From Lineus longissimus (taxonomy: Eukaryota > Nemertea > Pilidiophora > Heteronemertea > Lineidae), in assembly GCF_910592395.1 (NCBI RefSeq), contig NC_088322.1, forward strand, positions 13,757,431-13,821,430: a DNA stretch of 64,000 bases. Reading direction: 5' to 3'. Positions 12,589 through 22,376 of this stretch are shown piece after piece. Below the pieces are notes generated by a model. That model was not told where the DNA came from, did not search any database, and was given only the letters and a program-made list of their open reading frames with translations. The number at the start of each line of letters is the position of its first letter. Positions within the stretch are counted from its first letter, which is position 1. The position numbers were made by a program, and so were the translations under genes.

Positions 12589-13306
12589 ATACCGGATATT
12601 ATAGTGCCTTGTACAAGCTAAGCATGCTCCAAGGCACTTTATAATGGAGTTAGAAGCAAATATTTGGATTTAAAACAGTTTGACAGTGGTAAAACAGATA
12701 GATTAAAAAAAAAAAAAAATTAAAAAAAATTGAGTCAAGAGTGTGCAGAAATCTCCCAGCCAATCTACTACAGGACAGGAGAGAAAAAGTGTGGGTTGAG
12801 GATTGCTCCGAAGTAATCTTTGCTATCGAGCTCGTTCATTGGTCTGCTTTGAGATGGATTATCAGGTGTTAATCTGCTCGCGCTGCCCTTGGCTCTGGGT
12901 GTAACAGCATCATATGAAATCGTGTTCGCTGGACTGTTCGGCAACGGCAAGCAGATTTTAGTGCAGAAATCAATGTGTAGCTAGATTCATGGCTGTTGTG
13001 GCCAATAAGATCAGATAAGATGACAGAGGGAGCAAGAAATACGAATTTTCACCAAAAAAATGTTTTAATAAATGTTAATATGTCGAATAGCGTTTCCGTT
13101 TGATTTCCTAGTGGCAAACTCAACTTGTTGTGAAATTTATCTGCATACCACTGACGAACCCGCAGTGATATCCACTGTTGCGAACGCAGAAGAAGATGAA
13201 GTTTGTACATTCTTTACAAAAATAATAATATCTGTTACTTACCGGCGGTAGTGTTTCCAGCAAGAAGCAGAAGAGCCCATTTTAGAAGGACTATTTTTAC
13301 GGCCAT
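444..13306 (-). CDS. Gene 1: secreted LamG-PAN lectin-like protein, 3 exons, 334 aa
   Basis: Spliced minus-strand gene: exon 1 13243-13306, exon 2 982-1677, exon 3 444-688. Both introns are GT-AG and phase 1, and the joined frame is open for 334 residues. Order: signal peptide (1-21), one LamG/concanavalin-like jelly-roll domain (about 24-243), PAN/apple-like cysteine domain (about 245-331), stop. No membrane helix or anchor signal follows, so the product is inferred to be secreted. Ligand (probably glycan or protein) binding is inferred from the families; no catalytic residues are visible. The start at 13306 has A at -3 and G at +4. An in-frame upstream ATG present in genes 2-6 is frameshifted here by an extra T, which supports the internal start. 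This copy has the longest LamG exon (HDGDKFLNG insertion near residue 212) and the longest intron 1 (11.6 kb). The exact ligand is unknown, and expression cannot be judged. Confidence 0.85.
982..1677 (-). CDS. Gene 1 exon 2: LamG-like jelly-roll domain
   Basis: 232 codons' worth, phase 1 at both ends. The acceptor is TTCTTTTTTGACAG and the donor is CAAG/GTAGGTC. Family landmarks: VGYWPL at the N-terminus, DLSGNDNHATLHG (the D-x-SGN-x-N strand), AIRFSGNSSSYFSV, FTLTGYLK, GVWMFFGLSYD, KVIGYMDG and LFDRGLTADDMK at the end. This is the Laminin_G_3 / concanavalin A-like pattern. NSS near residue 74 is a possible N-glycosylation site. If intron 2 were retained, the frame would stop 9 codons later. 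Confidence 0.9.
2044..2133 (-). repeat. tRNA-derived SINE head (type M), gene 1 intron
   Basis: On the minus strand a box-A-like AGAGCAGTTGGTAGG is followed about 50 bp later by a box-B-like GAGTTCGAATCC, then a tail rich in TTTTTCTTT: the layout of a tRNA-derived Pol III SINE. It cannot fold as a full tRNA (long variable centre), so it is not called a tRNA gene. Confidence 0.6.
2281..2890 (+). repeat. Diverged satellite monomer outside the array, gene 1
   Basis: Runs in the same order as the 811-bp monomer (GGTAGCCGGTACATAT, CTGACCTCG, GATATGTTGAGAAAAAT, CTGGTCACGGGTTCGGCTCC) but with many substitutions and indels. Present near the LamG exon in every gene, so it predates the unit duplications and is probably the ancestor or a decayed flank of the array. 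Confidence 0.7.
3381..3887 (+). repeat. 254-bp tandem duplication, two copies
   Basis: AGTGCTTACA at 3381 recurs at 3635, and about 250 bp match between the copies. Genes 2, 3 and 4 have a single copy; genes 5 and 6 also have two. Confidence 0.75.
3893..3970 (+). repeat. tRNA-Glu-like SINE head, gene 1 intron
   Basis: TTCAACGGTTAGGATG resembles a tRNA-Glu D-arm/box A, and GGATTCGACTCCCC a T-arm/box B at tRNA spacing. The anticodon arm is imperfect. Homologous to the tRNA-like part of the 811-bp monomer, which begins directly after it. Confidence 0.6.
4018..12107 (+). repeat. 811-bp satellite array, about 10 monomers (gene 1 intron 1)
   Basis: Ten direct repeats of about 804-813 bp. The box-B-like GTTCGACCCCCGG lies near 4231, 5041, 5851, 6663, 7473, 8281, 9092, 9903, 10708 and 11518. 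Monomers are only a few percent different. Each contains a tRNA-like segment, a T-rich run, a TTATCATCATTATC tract and GGTACATATTGAGCACGG. Reading frames of 65-143 codons recur because the sequence recurs; none looks like protein. Confidence 0.95.
12321..13199. other. Gene 1-specific 879-bp segment in intron 1
   Basis: Genes 2-6 read directly from TTATTAGTGA to AGTTTGTACATTC; here 879 bp intervene, with TGA at both edges. It holds a (TAA)n microsatellite and an A-rich tract. It is either an insertion here or a deletion in the others. No coding sequence recognised. Confidence 0.7.
12541..12586 (+). repeat. (TAA)n microsatellite with hairpin flank
   Basis: About 15 perfect TAA units. Directly after it, AGTGCCTTG and CCAAGGCACTTTATAAT form an inverted pair (about 12618-12647) around GCTAAGCATGC. 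Trinucleotide tails of this kind often end invertebrate interspersed repeats. Confidence 0.8.
13243..13306 (-). CDS. Gene 1 exon 1: signal peptide
   Basis: Starts with MAVK, then the hydrophobic core IVLLKWALLLLAG and a polar NTTA end: a classic secretory signal. The exon ends in G followed by GTAAGT (donor at 13241-13242). Joined to the CT of exon 2 it makes Ala (phase 1). Other copies end ACCGCAG rather than ACCGCCG; the coding is unchanged. The cleavage site is probably near NTTA/AVFNP. Confidence 0.85.
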
Positions 13307-14810
13307 GTTGAACCGATTTTTTTCTCGCAAAATCGAGAATTAAAGATTGCAGATCCAAATGATGCTTAACTTGCAATGAAAAAGTGATCAAGGAGATTTC
13401 GTAACGAAAATGAACGTGCCACTATCACGGAACAACTTCGTACATATGAACGAACATCCGGAACTGATGTCCACCTACGTTCCCGGTATGGATTCTGAAT
13501 TTATGGATTGTGGCGGGACCATTATTCAGGAGTCAATCGAATAGGCCAAAGTGAACCAAATCACTGGTGACCTGGCGACTTCTCTCCTAAAAAGTTGTTT
13601 TGACATTCAAACGCATTGATCAGCTTCAGTAATTTATTGCTATTAAAATGATCAATTGAAAGCTTGTACAAATAATGTGAGCATGTTATTTATATTGACA
13701 GCAGCGGATCATTACTTAATTCCTCGCGTGGGACTGTTTTAGCGGTCGCTTAGCAACCCTTCATATGGTGATGAGTCATCTGCTGCAGCCGTATAATTAT
13801 TCATCTTCTGCAACGATTTGTTCGGTCTTTCAAGTGTCGTCTGCTCACACTGACAAATATTTGTTAAACAAATTGAAGAAACTTTGTTCAGATGGTCGAA
13901 ATGATCAACTTTCCTTCAAATATTTCTTGAGCAAAACCTTAAGTTTGGAGAAAACGTGTACATTCTGGATGTCGTCTGCTCAAGTTGAATGAGTTGTTGT
14001 TGTTCGGCCGGATCTTGGGTCCTATTCGGTTGCTTCTGTCTTTGTTTGACTCTGAACAGATGGCCTCTGGTCAAAGTAAGTAAGACAAGGCACTGACAGT
14101 CAATGTCACTGTTGGTGATCGTAGCTAGGTGATAATTTGTTTCACTTCCTCTGTTTGTACCTAATATGCAGTTCTTTATCTTGCCACCTACGTATTTCTC
14201 TGTAATATGTTTGGTTTTTAATAAAATTTGAATTTGAATTTGATATTCACTACACTCCGGATGCTGTGGATCGATCGTGTCCTTCCCCATAGGAAGACTA
14301 TGTTTCAGATGACTGATAGAATGCCTCAGGAGTCTAGAAACAATCGAACAAAAGAACCCATATATACTGGTGTTGTGCGTCAGACATTCGACTTTGATAT
14401 ACAATTAAGTAAACGTGTCTTAAAGCTGTCCAAAATACAAATGGAAATCAATAAGATATCACAGGGTTGTAAAAAGGTGCGATGACGGGAACTAGGCTGA
14501 ATATGACGTGCCACGCTACCCCGCGTCAACCGGAAGTAGTCGTCATTCCATGTTGGGCACAGAGGCGGACACAAGTCCTCCATCATAGGGTCAGTTCTTA
14601 ATGCACCTCTTTGCGTCCTCTGTCATTTTTCAACATGGCAAAACTCAAGGCTGAGTTGTTCAAAAAGCACGTATTAAAGCTTTAACGGCACCGTTAGGTC
14701 TTGGTGGGATGAACTGAAAGAGATAACGTCCTTAAGGTTACTTAATTCAACTAAACCGTTTAGTAGGGATAACGTGATTTTTGTTCTTTTGAACAAATGG
14801 CCCCTGCTGA
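13307..14810. other. Spacer between gene 2 (3') and gene 1 (5')
   Basis: 1.5 kb. Upstream flank of gene 1 followed by the 3' flank of gene 2. It lacks the LTR fragment and the duplicated flank seen in the other five spacers. No TATA box is evident near the gene 1 start. AATAAAATTTGAATTTGAA near 14219 looks like the tail of a non-LTR element on the plus strand, but no reverse transcriptase remains. Confidence 0.5.
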
Positions 14811-15055
14811 TCAAACTGGTCGCGTCAGGCAGTAAAGTTCAAAGCGGTCGTCGGCAGGAAGCGTCACCTTGGGGAGGAAATAGTTCACACTTGAGGTCAG
14901 GCAGGTCTTGCTGGCGTCGGTGAAGGAGGCTGACGCGCACTGAGAGTCCCTGAAACAGAAGTCCATGCACTTGATTATGGTCGGGGTGTCTGTGTGCGTC
15001 CTCAGAATGCTTCCAGATGGAATCTTCGCTTTGGAGTGGAATTCAAACGTGGCGC
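14811..15055 (-). CDS. Gene 2 exon 3: PAN/apple-like domain and stop
   Basis: 245 bases from acceptor CTCCATTTCAG to TGA. Encodes the same variant residues as gene 1 (EFH, LRT, FCFRD, SSV, KVT, CLTR), so genes 1 and 2 share a PAN haplotype distinct from genes 3-7. Confidence 0.85.
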
Positions 15056-18000
15056 CTGAAATGGAGAGAATTTGTAATAAAGAGGAACGTGTGTTCAGCC
15101 GCCCTTCCGAAGCTAAGGTAGTTGTGACTCGAGACGAATGATAGACACTCTGAACCTGAATTGAAAGCTAGTACTATAGGCTACGGCTTCTTTGGACAGG
15201 CCGATGAAGCTGTCTAGCGTGGAGGAAAATATGAAGAACACAAGTGAACGGGAAGTGCACGTGTTGTACGATGTGCAAACGGTCGCTTCAGGCACGGACC
15301 TATACATTGTACAGTATGTTTAGGTCTGTGCTGCTGGGGTTGACCTACCTTGCCCCCCATTGTTGTTATTATCACAGAAGGTCTTTGCTCTCTTCATGTC
15401 GTCTACTGTCAGACTCCGGTCGAATAACATGACGCAGCTCATCTCGCCGTTCAGAAACACGTTAGTTGTATGGCCACGGTCTTGTTTACCGAAATTTACA
15501 AGGCTCGCGGAGGTATCTGGCGCAACGCTCGTGCTTTCAAATTTCATCTGCGTCTCCGGGGTGACCCCATCCATATAACCAATCACTTTTCTTGACGATT
15601 TGTCGTACGATACGCCAAAGAACTTCCAAACACCGTGAGAGAATTTCATATCAAAGACATGTCCTCGACAATCATAACCGGTTATGCAAACGTGGAGATT
15701 CGAGTTGGGCCACGCCGAGACTTGCAATCCGAACGACTTGCCCTGCGTCCCTGGCCACTCCATAATCGGCGCCTCAAGCCCTGAGAGCAGTTTCAAGTAC
15801 CCCGTGAGTGTGAACCCTTCACGCTTGCTCAAGTCCATGGTTGTCGATTTCACCACGCTGAAATAGGACGAGGTGTTGCCGTAAAAGCGAATAGCGCTCC
15901 TGGGTCTTTGGGTCGGTCCGTCGGTGAATGTGACTCCATGGAGGGTGGCATGGTTGTCGTTGCCCGAGAGGTCATCTCCCTTCGCTTCAGCCGTCAAGGG
16001 CCAGTAGCTGACAGGGGCGGGGTTGAACACAGCTGTCAAAAAAGAACAATGAGTTTATTAGAGCGCTGTATAGGAGCGAGGCGGTAGCCCATCGAAATAG
16101 GCTTCGATCCGCTATACGCTGCACTTTAAGTAGGGCGGGCCGGATTTTGTTTCCCTGAACCTTTCGGGCAGTACAGTGACCATTTCTACACAGGTTCTCA
16201 GCCAATCAAGATCCGATAAATCTGTGTCGTCATGATGAAACTGTGGTTGGATCTTGAAGATGGACTATTGTTATAGCCCTTTCTGTAGGTATGTTGCAGG
16301 CAGCATAACTCAAATATCTAAAATCTAAATAACAAGGGAATTGAAACGCATTATAAAAATTTTAAAAAAGAAGAAAAAGAAAAGAAAAATGTTGTCCACA
16401 ACCGGATTCGAACTCGCGATCTTTGGATCAAATATCGTATTCTGCCATTCTGCCATCTACCAACTGCTCTAAAGTTTCTAAGGCTTCTGACGTCATGCAT
16501 TTGTCGAAATTTGATTGGCTGAAAGTCCCTGTACAAATATACACTATAGTGCCCAAAAAGTTTAGGAAAAAAACACAGAATGATTTTCCCTCACACAATG
16601 GATACACAATAGAATTCTAAAACGACCTCGCACGTCCGGCAAAGGCACATATGGTCAGTGATGATGGAGAGTGGTAGCCGGTACATATTCAGTACGGTTC
16701 ACTCGCAATTCAATGTGCTCATGACGTGACGAGTCTTTCAAAACAATTTAGTGATTGACTGTGACCCTGCTGACCTCGTTTTTAAAAACTTTTTAAAAAG
16801 GCCATTTAAACGTTAAATCAACTGCAAACATAATTTTTTATATCACTGAGGTATATGGATGGATACGATATGTTGAGAAAAATCTGTACAACTATCGAAA
16901 TATTCGATTATTTGGAACTATATATATTTAGGCCAATCACTTTGCCACCTGCGCGACCTTGTCACAATTGCGGCGCTCTTTTGCATATCGCATATAATAA
17001 AATCTCCATTACAGCATGAAAGCCTTGTCAGTTCAGCGCTAGTGATTGACTGTGGATCGGCTGGTCACGGGTTCGGCTCCCGCTGAATCTGCCACAGTAT
17101 CTCTTTTTCTCATTTTCCTTATCTTGTTATCTAATCCTCCATGAACAGATGTAAATTTTTTCATCATTACCATTTTCATACCCCGCACCCAAACTTTTCA
17201 AACTGCAGCACATACTGATTCCGGGCGTTCGAGTACATGTACTACCGAGTTCGAATCGGCAGCTGATATTTTCTAGGCTACATTGGGGCAAAGAGGTATT
17301 AGTGTCGGACCTTGACTTTTCCAATTAGTCAAATGGTATCCTGAGCTTCAGGCTTTTTATACCCCTTCGTCATATCGAGAGGGATATCAAAAACCACTGG
17401 TGCCTGGATGGTTAATATGCTGCCCGTGAGGGAATATCTAGAAAAAGATCGCGTTCCTATTTTAAAATCGACCGAAATTCTGTTAGTTGATATCATTTAA
17501 AATCAAGCCCAAAATGTCTACTTTAATTGACATCTTGTCATCCAGCATGAGGCTTGCATGGGTACGACCATAATTAGTCAGTGTAATTATTCGGCAATTT
17601 TGTGTAGCTGACTCAGCAATTAATGAGATAATCCCTGTCAATCAATAAACAAACAAAAACCCTTATACGAAAAAGATCTCAGATTTACCATCATGATGCT
17701 GATCATGATTTTCCCTTTAAATTCCATGGCAGAAGTGCTTACAAATAACTCACCTAAGCTTGCACAATTTAATTAAATAATGGATTTCCTCACAAAAATG
17801 AGTGCGAACAAGCCAGTCAACATTTGATAAAAAAGAACTATAATTTATTGCCGGCAGGTCCTCCATCAATGTGGCACCAACAGAAAAAATTCTCAACGAA
17901 TTGGTGATCTGAAGCGTGTGTGAAATAAACACACAAGGTTCATATCACCATAGCCTGGCTATCACAGGCGAAGATAATCTCCACTCAAACATGAAAACCT

Positions 18001-20047
18001 CTTTGATTCAACGGTCAGGATGCTGGACTTTCTGCCAGGTGGTCACGGATTCGACTCCCCGTGTATCCAGAAAAAAATGTTTCTCTTCATTTACTTTCTT
18101 TATTCATTCATGTACGTGTATATACATACGATATGCTGAGAAAAATCTGTACAACTATCGAAATATACGATTACTTGGAACTATTTCGGCTAATCACTTT
18201 GCCACCCTGTCACTATTGTGGCGCGCTCGTTTGCATACCGCATATAAGAGGCGAATAAAATCTCCATTTCAACATGCAAGCCTTGACGGTTCAGCGCTGA
18301 AGGTGTTTGACTGTGGATCGGCTGGTCACGGGTTCGACCCCCGGTGAATCTGCCGAATTTTTTTATATTTTTTTCTTCTTCCTTGTCTTGTCATCTGATC
18401 ATCAATGTACAGATGTAAACATTTTCATTATCATCATTATCATACCCCGCACTCAAACTTTTCAAACTCCAGCACATACTGATTCCGGGCGTTCGAGTAC
18501 ATGAATTATGAGGTAGATGTATTGTTTCAATCATCGCAAATCTGCCTAAAACGGCAAGTTTTCTCAGGTACGGGTACGGCAGTGGCGTGCGTCTTTTTCA
18601 TTGAAACGACCTCGCACGGCCGGCACCGACATATATCGTCGTTGATGATGGAGAGAGCGGTAGCCGGTACATATTGAGCACGGTTCACTAGCAGTTCAAT
18701 GTGCTCATGACGTGACGAGAGCAAATCTCACGGGTGGGGCGGAAATTCGCCATATTGCTGACATCATCGGCGCCAACAACTGTTTCTTTTGACCCTGCCG
18801 GAGTCTTTCAAAACAATAAATGATTGTGTCTGACCCTGCTGACCTCGATTTTGAAAAACTTTTTAAAAAAGGTCATTCAAACGTTAAATCAACTGCAAAG
18901 ATAATCTTTTATATCACTGAGGTATATACATACGATATGTTGAGAAAAACCTGTACAACTATCGAAATATACGATTACTTGGAACTATTTCGGCTAATCA
19001 CTTTGCCACCCTGTCACTATTGTGGCGCGCTCGTTTGCATACCGCATATAAGAGGCGAACAAAATCTCCATTTCAACATGCAAGCCTTGACGGTTCAGCG
19101 CTCAAGGTGTTTGACTGTGGATCGGCTGGTCACGGGTTCGACCCCCGGTGAATCTCCAAAAAAATTCCTTTTTTCTTCTTCCTTGTCTTGTTATCTAATC
19201 ATCCATGTACAGATGTAAACATTTTCATTATCATCATTATCATAACCCCGCACCCAAACTTTTCAAACTCCATCACATACTGATTCCGGGCGTTCGAGTA
19301 CATGAATTATGAGGTAGATGTATTTTTTCAATCATCGCAAATCTGCCTAAAACAGCACTAGTTTTCTCAGGTACGGGTACGGCAGTGGCGTGCGTCTTTT
19401 TCATTGAAACGACCTCGCACGGCCGGCACCGACATATATCGTCGTTGATGATGGAGAGAGCGGTATATCCGGTACATATTGAGCACGGTTCACTGGCAGT
19501 TCAATGTGCTCATGACGTGACGAGAGCAAATCTCACGGTTGGGGCGGAAATTCGCCATATTGCTGACATCATCGGCGCCAACAACTGTTTCTTTTGACCC
19601 TGCCGGAGTCTTTCAAAACAATAAATGATTGTGTCTGACCCTGCTGACCTCGATTTTGAAAAACTTTTTAAAAAAGGTCATTCAAACCTTAAATCAACTG
19701 CAAAGATAATCTTTTATATCACTGAGGTACATGTACATATAGTATTATTAGCATTATCAGTATCATTATTATCAATATCACTTTTATCTTGAAACCTTCT
19801 GAACCCGAACTTTATAAACTGAAGAACACACACTGATTTCAGACTGCAACGAAGATCTCACCAAAACTGATTGTAACTGACGAATTTCCTAGACATGTCC
19901 AAAACCACCTCACAACACTTGCAGGAATCGTTATTAGTGAAGTTTGTACATTCTTTACAAAAACAATAATATCTTGTACTTACCTGCGGTAGTGTTTCCA
20001 GCAAGAAGCAGAAGAGCCCATTTTAGAAGGACTATTTTTACGGCCAT
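14811..20047 (-). CDS. Gene 2: secreted LamG-PAN lectin-like protein, 3 exons, 330 aa
   Basis: Exons 19984-20047, 15349-16032 and 14811-15055, same architecture and intron phases as gene 1. Intron 1 is short (3.95 kb) with two satellite monomers. The PAN exon encodes the same protein as that of gene 1, but the LamG domain differs in its variable parts and carries two extra cysteines (VCITGYDCRGH), which no other copy has. Signal peptide, GT-AG sites and stop are all intact, so nothing marks it as a pseudogene. An upstream in-frame ATG at 20167 would add 40 non-signal-like residues; I prefer the ATG at 20047. Confidence 0.85.
15349..16032 (-). CDS. Gene 2 exon 2: LamG-like domain with extra cysteine pair
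   Basis: 228 codons' worth, phase 1-1. Shares the framework of gene 1 (VSYWPLTAEAKGDDLSGN, FTLTGYLKLLSG, GVWKFFGVSYDKSSRK). Variable segment 1 reads GLQVSAWPNSNLHVCITGYD and variable segment 2 reads KQDRGHTTNVFLNG. The NTS near residue 74 keeps the N-glycosylation sequon. The two added Cys lie six positions apart across a predicted strand-loop and could form a disulfide. Confidence 0.9.
16393..16474 (-). repeat. tRNA-derived SINE head (type M), deleted copy
   Basis: Box-B-like GAGTTCGAATCC is kept. The centre and the region before box A have lost about 8 bases relative to the other copies. Confidence 0.55.
16622..17239 (+). repeat. Diverged satellite monomer, gene 2
   Basis: Same element as near gene 1, with its own small indels (for example AGTGATTGACTGTGGATC instead of AGAGTGTTTGACTG). 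Confidence 0.7.
17993..18070 (+). repeat. tRNA-Glu-like SINE head, gene 2 intron
   Basis: Same box A / box B arrangement as at 3893, with ACGGTCAGGATG in the D-arm-like part. Confidence 0.55.
18118..19729 (+). repeat. 811-bp satellite array, 2 monomers (gene 2)
   Basis: Two monomers with box-B-like segments near 18331 and 19134. The second has the CACTAGTTTTCTCAGG and GCGGTATATCCGG variants that mark the exon-1-proximal monomer in genes 2, 3 and 5 (GCGGTATATCCGG also in 4 and 6). Confidence 0.9.
19984..20047 (-). CDS. Gene 2 exon 1: signal peptide
   Basis: Encodes the same 21-residue signal peptide as the other copies (core IVLLKWALLLLAG). Donor GTAAGTACAAG at 19983 downward, phase 1. Confidence 0.85.
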
Positions 20048-22131
20048 GTTGAACCGATTTTTTCTCGCAAAATAGAGAATTAAAGGATGCAGATCCAAAT
20101 GTTGCTTAACTTGCAATGAAAAGTGATCAAGGAGATTTCGTAATGAAAATGGACGTGCCACTATCACGGAACAACTTCAGAAAATATGAATCCATCCGGA
20201 ACTAACTGGTCGATGTCCACCTACGTTCCCGGTATGGATTCTGAATGAATGGATTGTGGCGGGACCAATATGCACGAGTCAATCGAATAGGCCAAAGAGA
20301 ACCAAACCACTGTTTATGAGACCCCCGAAAGAGTTCAGATGCAAAAGTCGCTAATTCCTTTTCTAGTCTTCGAGCAAACACAACATTCAGTCAAAATGGA
20401 CGATTTTCGATGGGACCTGGCGACTTCTGTCCTAAAAAGTTGTTTTGATATTCAAACGCATTACTTAATTCCTCGCGTGGAACTGTTTTAGCGGTTGTCA
20501 ATATCACAATAACTAGTTGATACTTCTATTCAGTGGTTTTTATTCACTCTAAATCGATCGGCTTCAGCGCCATTGAAGATCCGCGGCATTAGCGTCATAC
20601 ACGAGAACATTTAACGTGACCACTATTTATATTCAGCGTGTCTCTAAATAACCACAACACGACATCCCTCCCACTTAATTACTTTAGTAATTAGATAAAG
20701 AAATTCCAAACCAAGAATGTCCTAGTTTTAACTCAACTCAGGTTTGGAGGGGTCGTCTCAAACTCTAAAGATATAATTCAAACTACTTAAACTCGAAATG
20801 GTACGTGAATACTGATTGACTTATGATGGTCCAACTCTAATAACATGAACACTAATAGTCCAGAAAACAGTCAACTCATAATCACTCAAACCCGTAACGA
20901 CCATTTAAAATAGAGAATTAAAGATTGCAGATCCAAATGTTGCTTAACTTGCAATGAAAAAGTGATCAAGTAGATAATGTGAGCATGTCATTTATATTGA
21001 CTGCAGCGGATCATTACTTAATTCCTCGCGTGGGACTGTTTTAGCGGTCGCTTAGCAACCCTTCATATGGTGATGAGTCATCTGCTGCAGTCGTATAATT
21101 ATTCATCTTCTGCAACGATTTGTTCGGTCTTTCAAGTGTCGTCTGCTCACACTGACAAATATTTGTTAAACAAAGTGAAGAAACTTTGTTCAGATGGTCG
21201 AAATGATCAACTTTCGTTCAAATATTTCTTGAGAAAAACCTTAAGTTTGGAGAAAACGTGTATATTCTGGATGTCGTCTGCTCAAGTTGAATGAGTTGTT
21301 GTTGTTCGGCCGGATCTTGGGTCCTATTCGGTTGCTTCTGTCTTTGTTTGACTCTGAACAGATGGCCTCTGGTCAAAGTAAGTAAGACAAGGTACTGACA
21401 GTCAATGTCACTGTTGGTGATCACAGCTAGGTGATAATTTGTTTCACTTCCTCTGTTTGTACCTAATACGCAGTTCTTTATCTTGCCACCTACGTATTAC
21501 TCTGTAATATGTTTGGTTTTCAATAAAATTTGAATTTGAATTTGATATTCACTACACTCCGGATGCTGTGGATGGATCGTGTCCTTCCCAATAGGAAGAC
21601 TATTTTTCAGATGACTGATAGAATGCCCCAGGAGTCTGGGATGGATTGTAGGAGTCTAGGAACAATCGAACAAAAGAACCCATATATACTGGTGTTGTGC
21701 GTCAGACATTCGACTTTGATATACAATTAAGTTAACGTGTCTTAAAGCTGTCCAAAATACAAATGGTAATCAATAAGATCTCACAGGGTTGTAAAAAGGT
21801 GCGATGACGGGAACTAGGCTGAATATGACGTGCCACGCTATCCCGCGCCAACCGGAAGTAGTCGTCATTCCATGTTGGGCACAGAGGCGGACACAAGTCC
21901 TCCATCATAGGGTCAGTTCTTAATGCACCTCTCTGCGTCCTCTGTCATTTTTCAACATGGCAAAACTCAGGGCTGAGTGGTTCAAAAAGCACGTATTAAA
22001 GCTTAACGGCACCGTTAGGTCTTGGTGGGATGAACTGAAAGAGATAACGTCCTTAAGGTTACTTAATTCAACTAAACCGTTTAGTAGGGATAACGTGATT
22101 TTTGTTCTATTGAACAAACGGCCTCTGCTGA
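20048..22131. other. Spacer between gene 3 (3') and gene 2 (5')
   Basis: 2.1 kb. Contains the truncated LTR element (20496-20906) and, beyond it, a second copy of the sequence just upstream of exon 1 (AGAGAATTAAAG...GATCCAAATGTTGC, about 20907-20970). A plus-strand 75-codon frame at 21067 recurs in all spacers but matches nothing I know. Confidence 0.6.
20496..20906 (-). mobile_element. Truncated LTR retrotransposon, 3' end (spacer of gene 2)
   Basis: On the minus strand: about 240 bp of internal sequence, a polypurine tract (AAGTGGGAGGGA, 20665-20676), then a 169-bp LTR (20496-20664) beginning TGTCGTG and ending ATTGACA, with TATAAATA at 20624-20631 and AATAAA at 20539-20544. The TGTC/GACA ends, the adjoining polypurine tract and the internal signals fit a 3' LTR, probably of Ty3/Gypsy type. 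The 5' part, all coding sequence and the second LTR are missing. Confidence 0.65.
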
Positions 22132-22376
22132 TCAAACTGGTCGCATCAAGCAGTAAAGTTCAAAGCGGTCGTCGGCAGGGAGCGACACCTTGGGGAGGAA
22201 ATAGTTCACATTTGAGGTCAGGCAGGTCTTGCTGGCGTCGGTGAAGGAGGCTGACGCGCACTGAGAGTCCCTGGCACAGAAGTCCATGCACTTGATTATG
22301 GTCGGGGTGTCTGTGTGCGTCGTCAGAATGCTTCCAGATGGAATCTTCGCTTTTGAGTGGAATACAAACGTGGCGC
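22132..22376 (-). CDS. Gene 3 exon 3: PAN/apple-like domain and stop
   Basis: Core CMDFCARDSQCASASF, then TCLTSNVNYF, KVSLPADD and ELYCLMRPV. Variant residues V, T, A, N, S, M at the six polymorphic sites. Confidence 0.85.

Larger units (their letters stand above)
1678..13242 (-). other. Intron 1 of gene 1 (11.6 kb)
   Basis: From the LamG end: about 360 bp of unique sequence (1678-2043), a minus-strand tRNA-like SINE head, a diverged satellite monomer (2281-2890), about 490 bp with no recognised feature (2891-3380), a 254-bp tandem duplication, a tRNA-Glu-like head, ten 811-bp monomers, a conserved 213-bp stretch (12108-12320), and an 879-bp segment found only in this copy (12321-13199). Confidence 0.75.
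16033..19983 (-). other. Intron 1 of gene 2 (3.95 kb)
   Basis: Same order as gene 1 but with one copy of the 254-bp block and two satellite monomers. The SINE head (16393-16474) has an internal deletion. Stretches without a recognised feature: 16033-16392 and 17240-17992. Confidence 0.7.

Noticed and set aside
13765-13992. 75-codon plus-strand frame open in all spacers (starts MVMSHLLQ)
   Set aside because: Copies are too similar for an open frame to be evidence of selection; no recognisable family, and the neighbouring AATAAA looks like a retroelement tail.
15113-15307. 64-70 codon minus-strand frame (starts MYRSVPEA) in intron 2
   Set aside because: Lies between a good donor and a good acceptor, and is explained as intron.
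21957-22244. 95-codon plus-strand frame beginning MAKLRAEWFKKH, antisense to the PAN exon
   Set aside because: Broken by a one-base change in genes 1, 2, 4, 5 and 6, and it overlaps a well-supported exon on the other strand. The start looks protein-like, so an old relic cannot be excluded.
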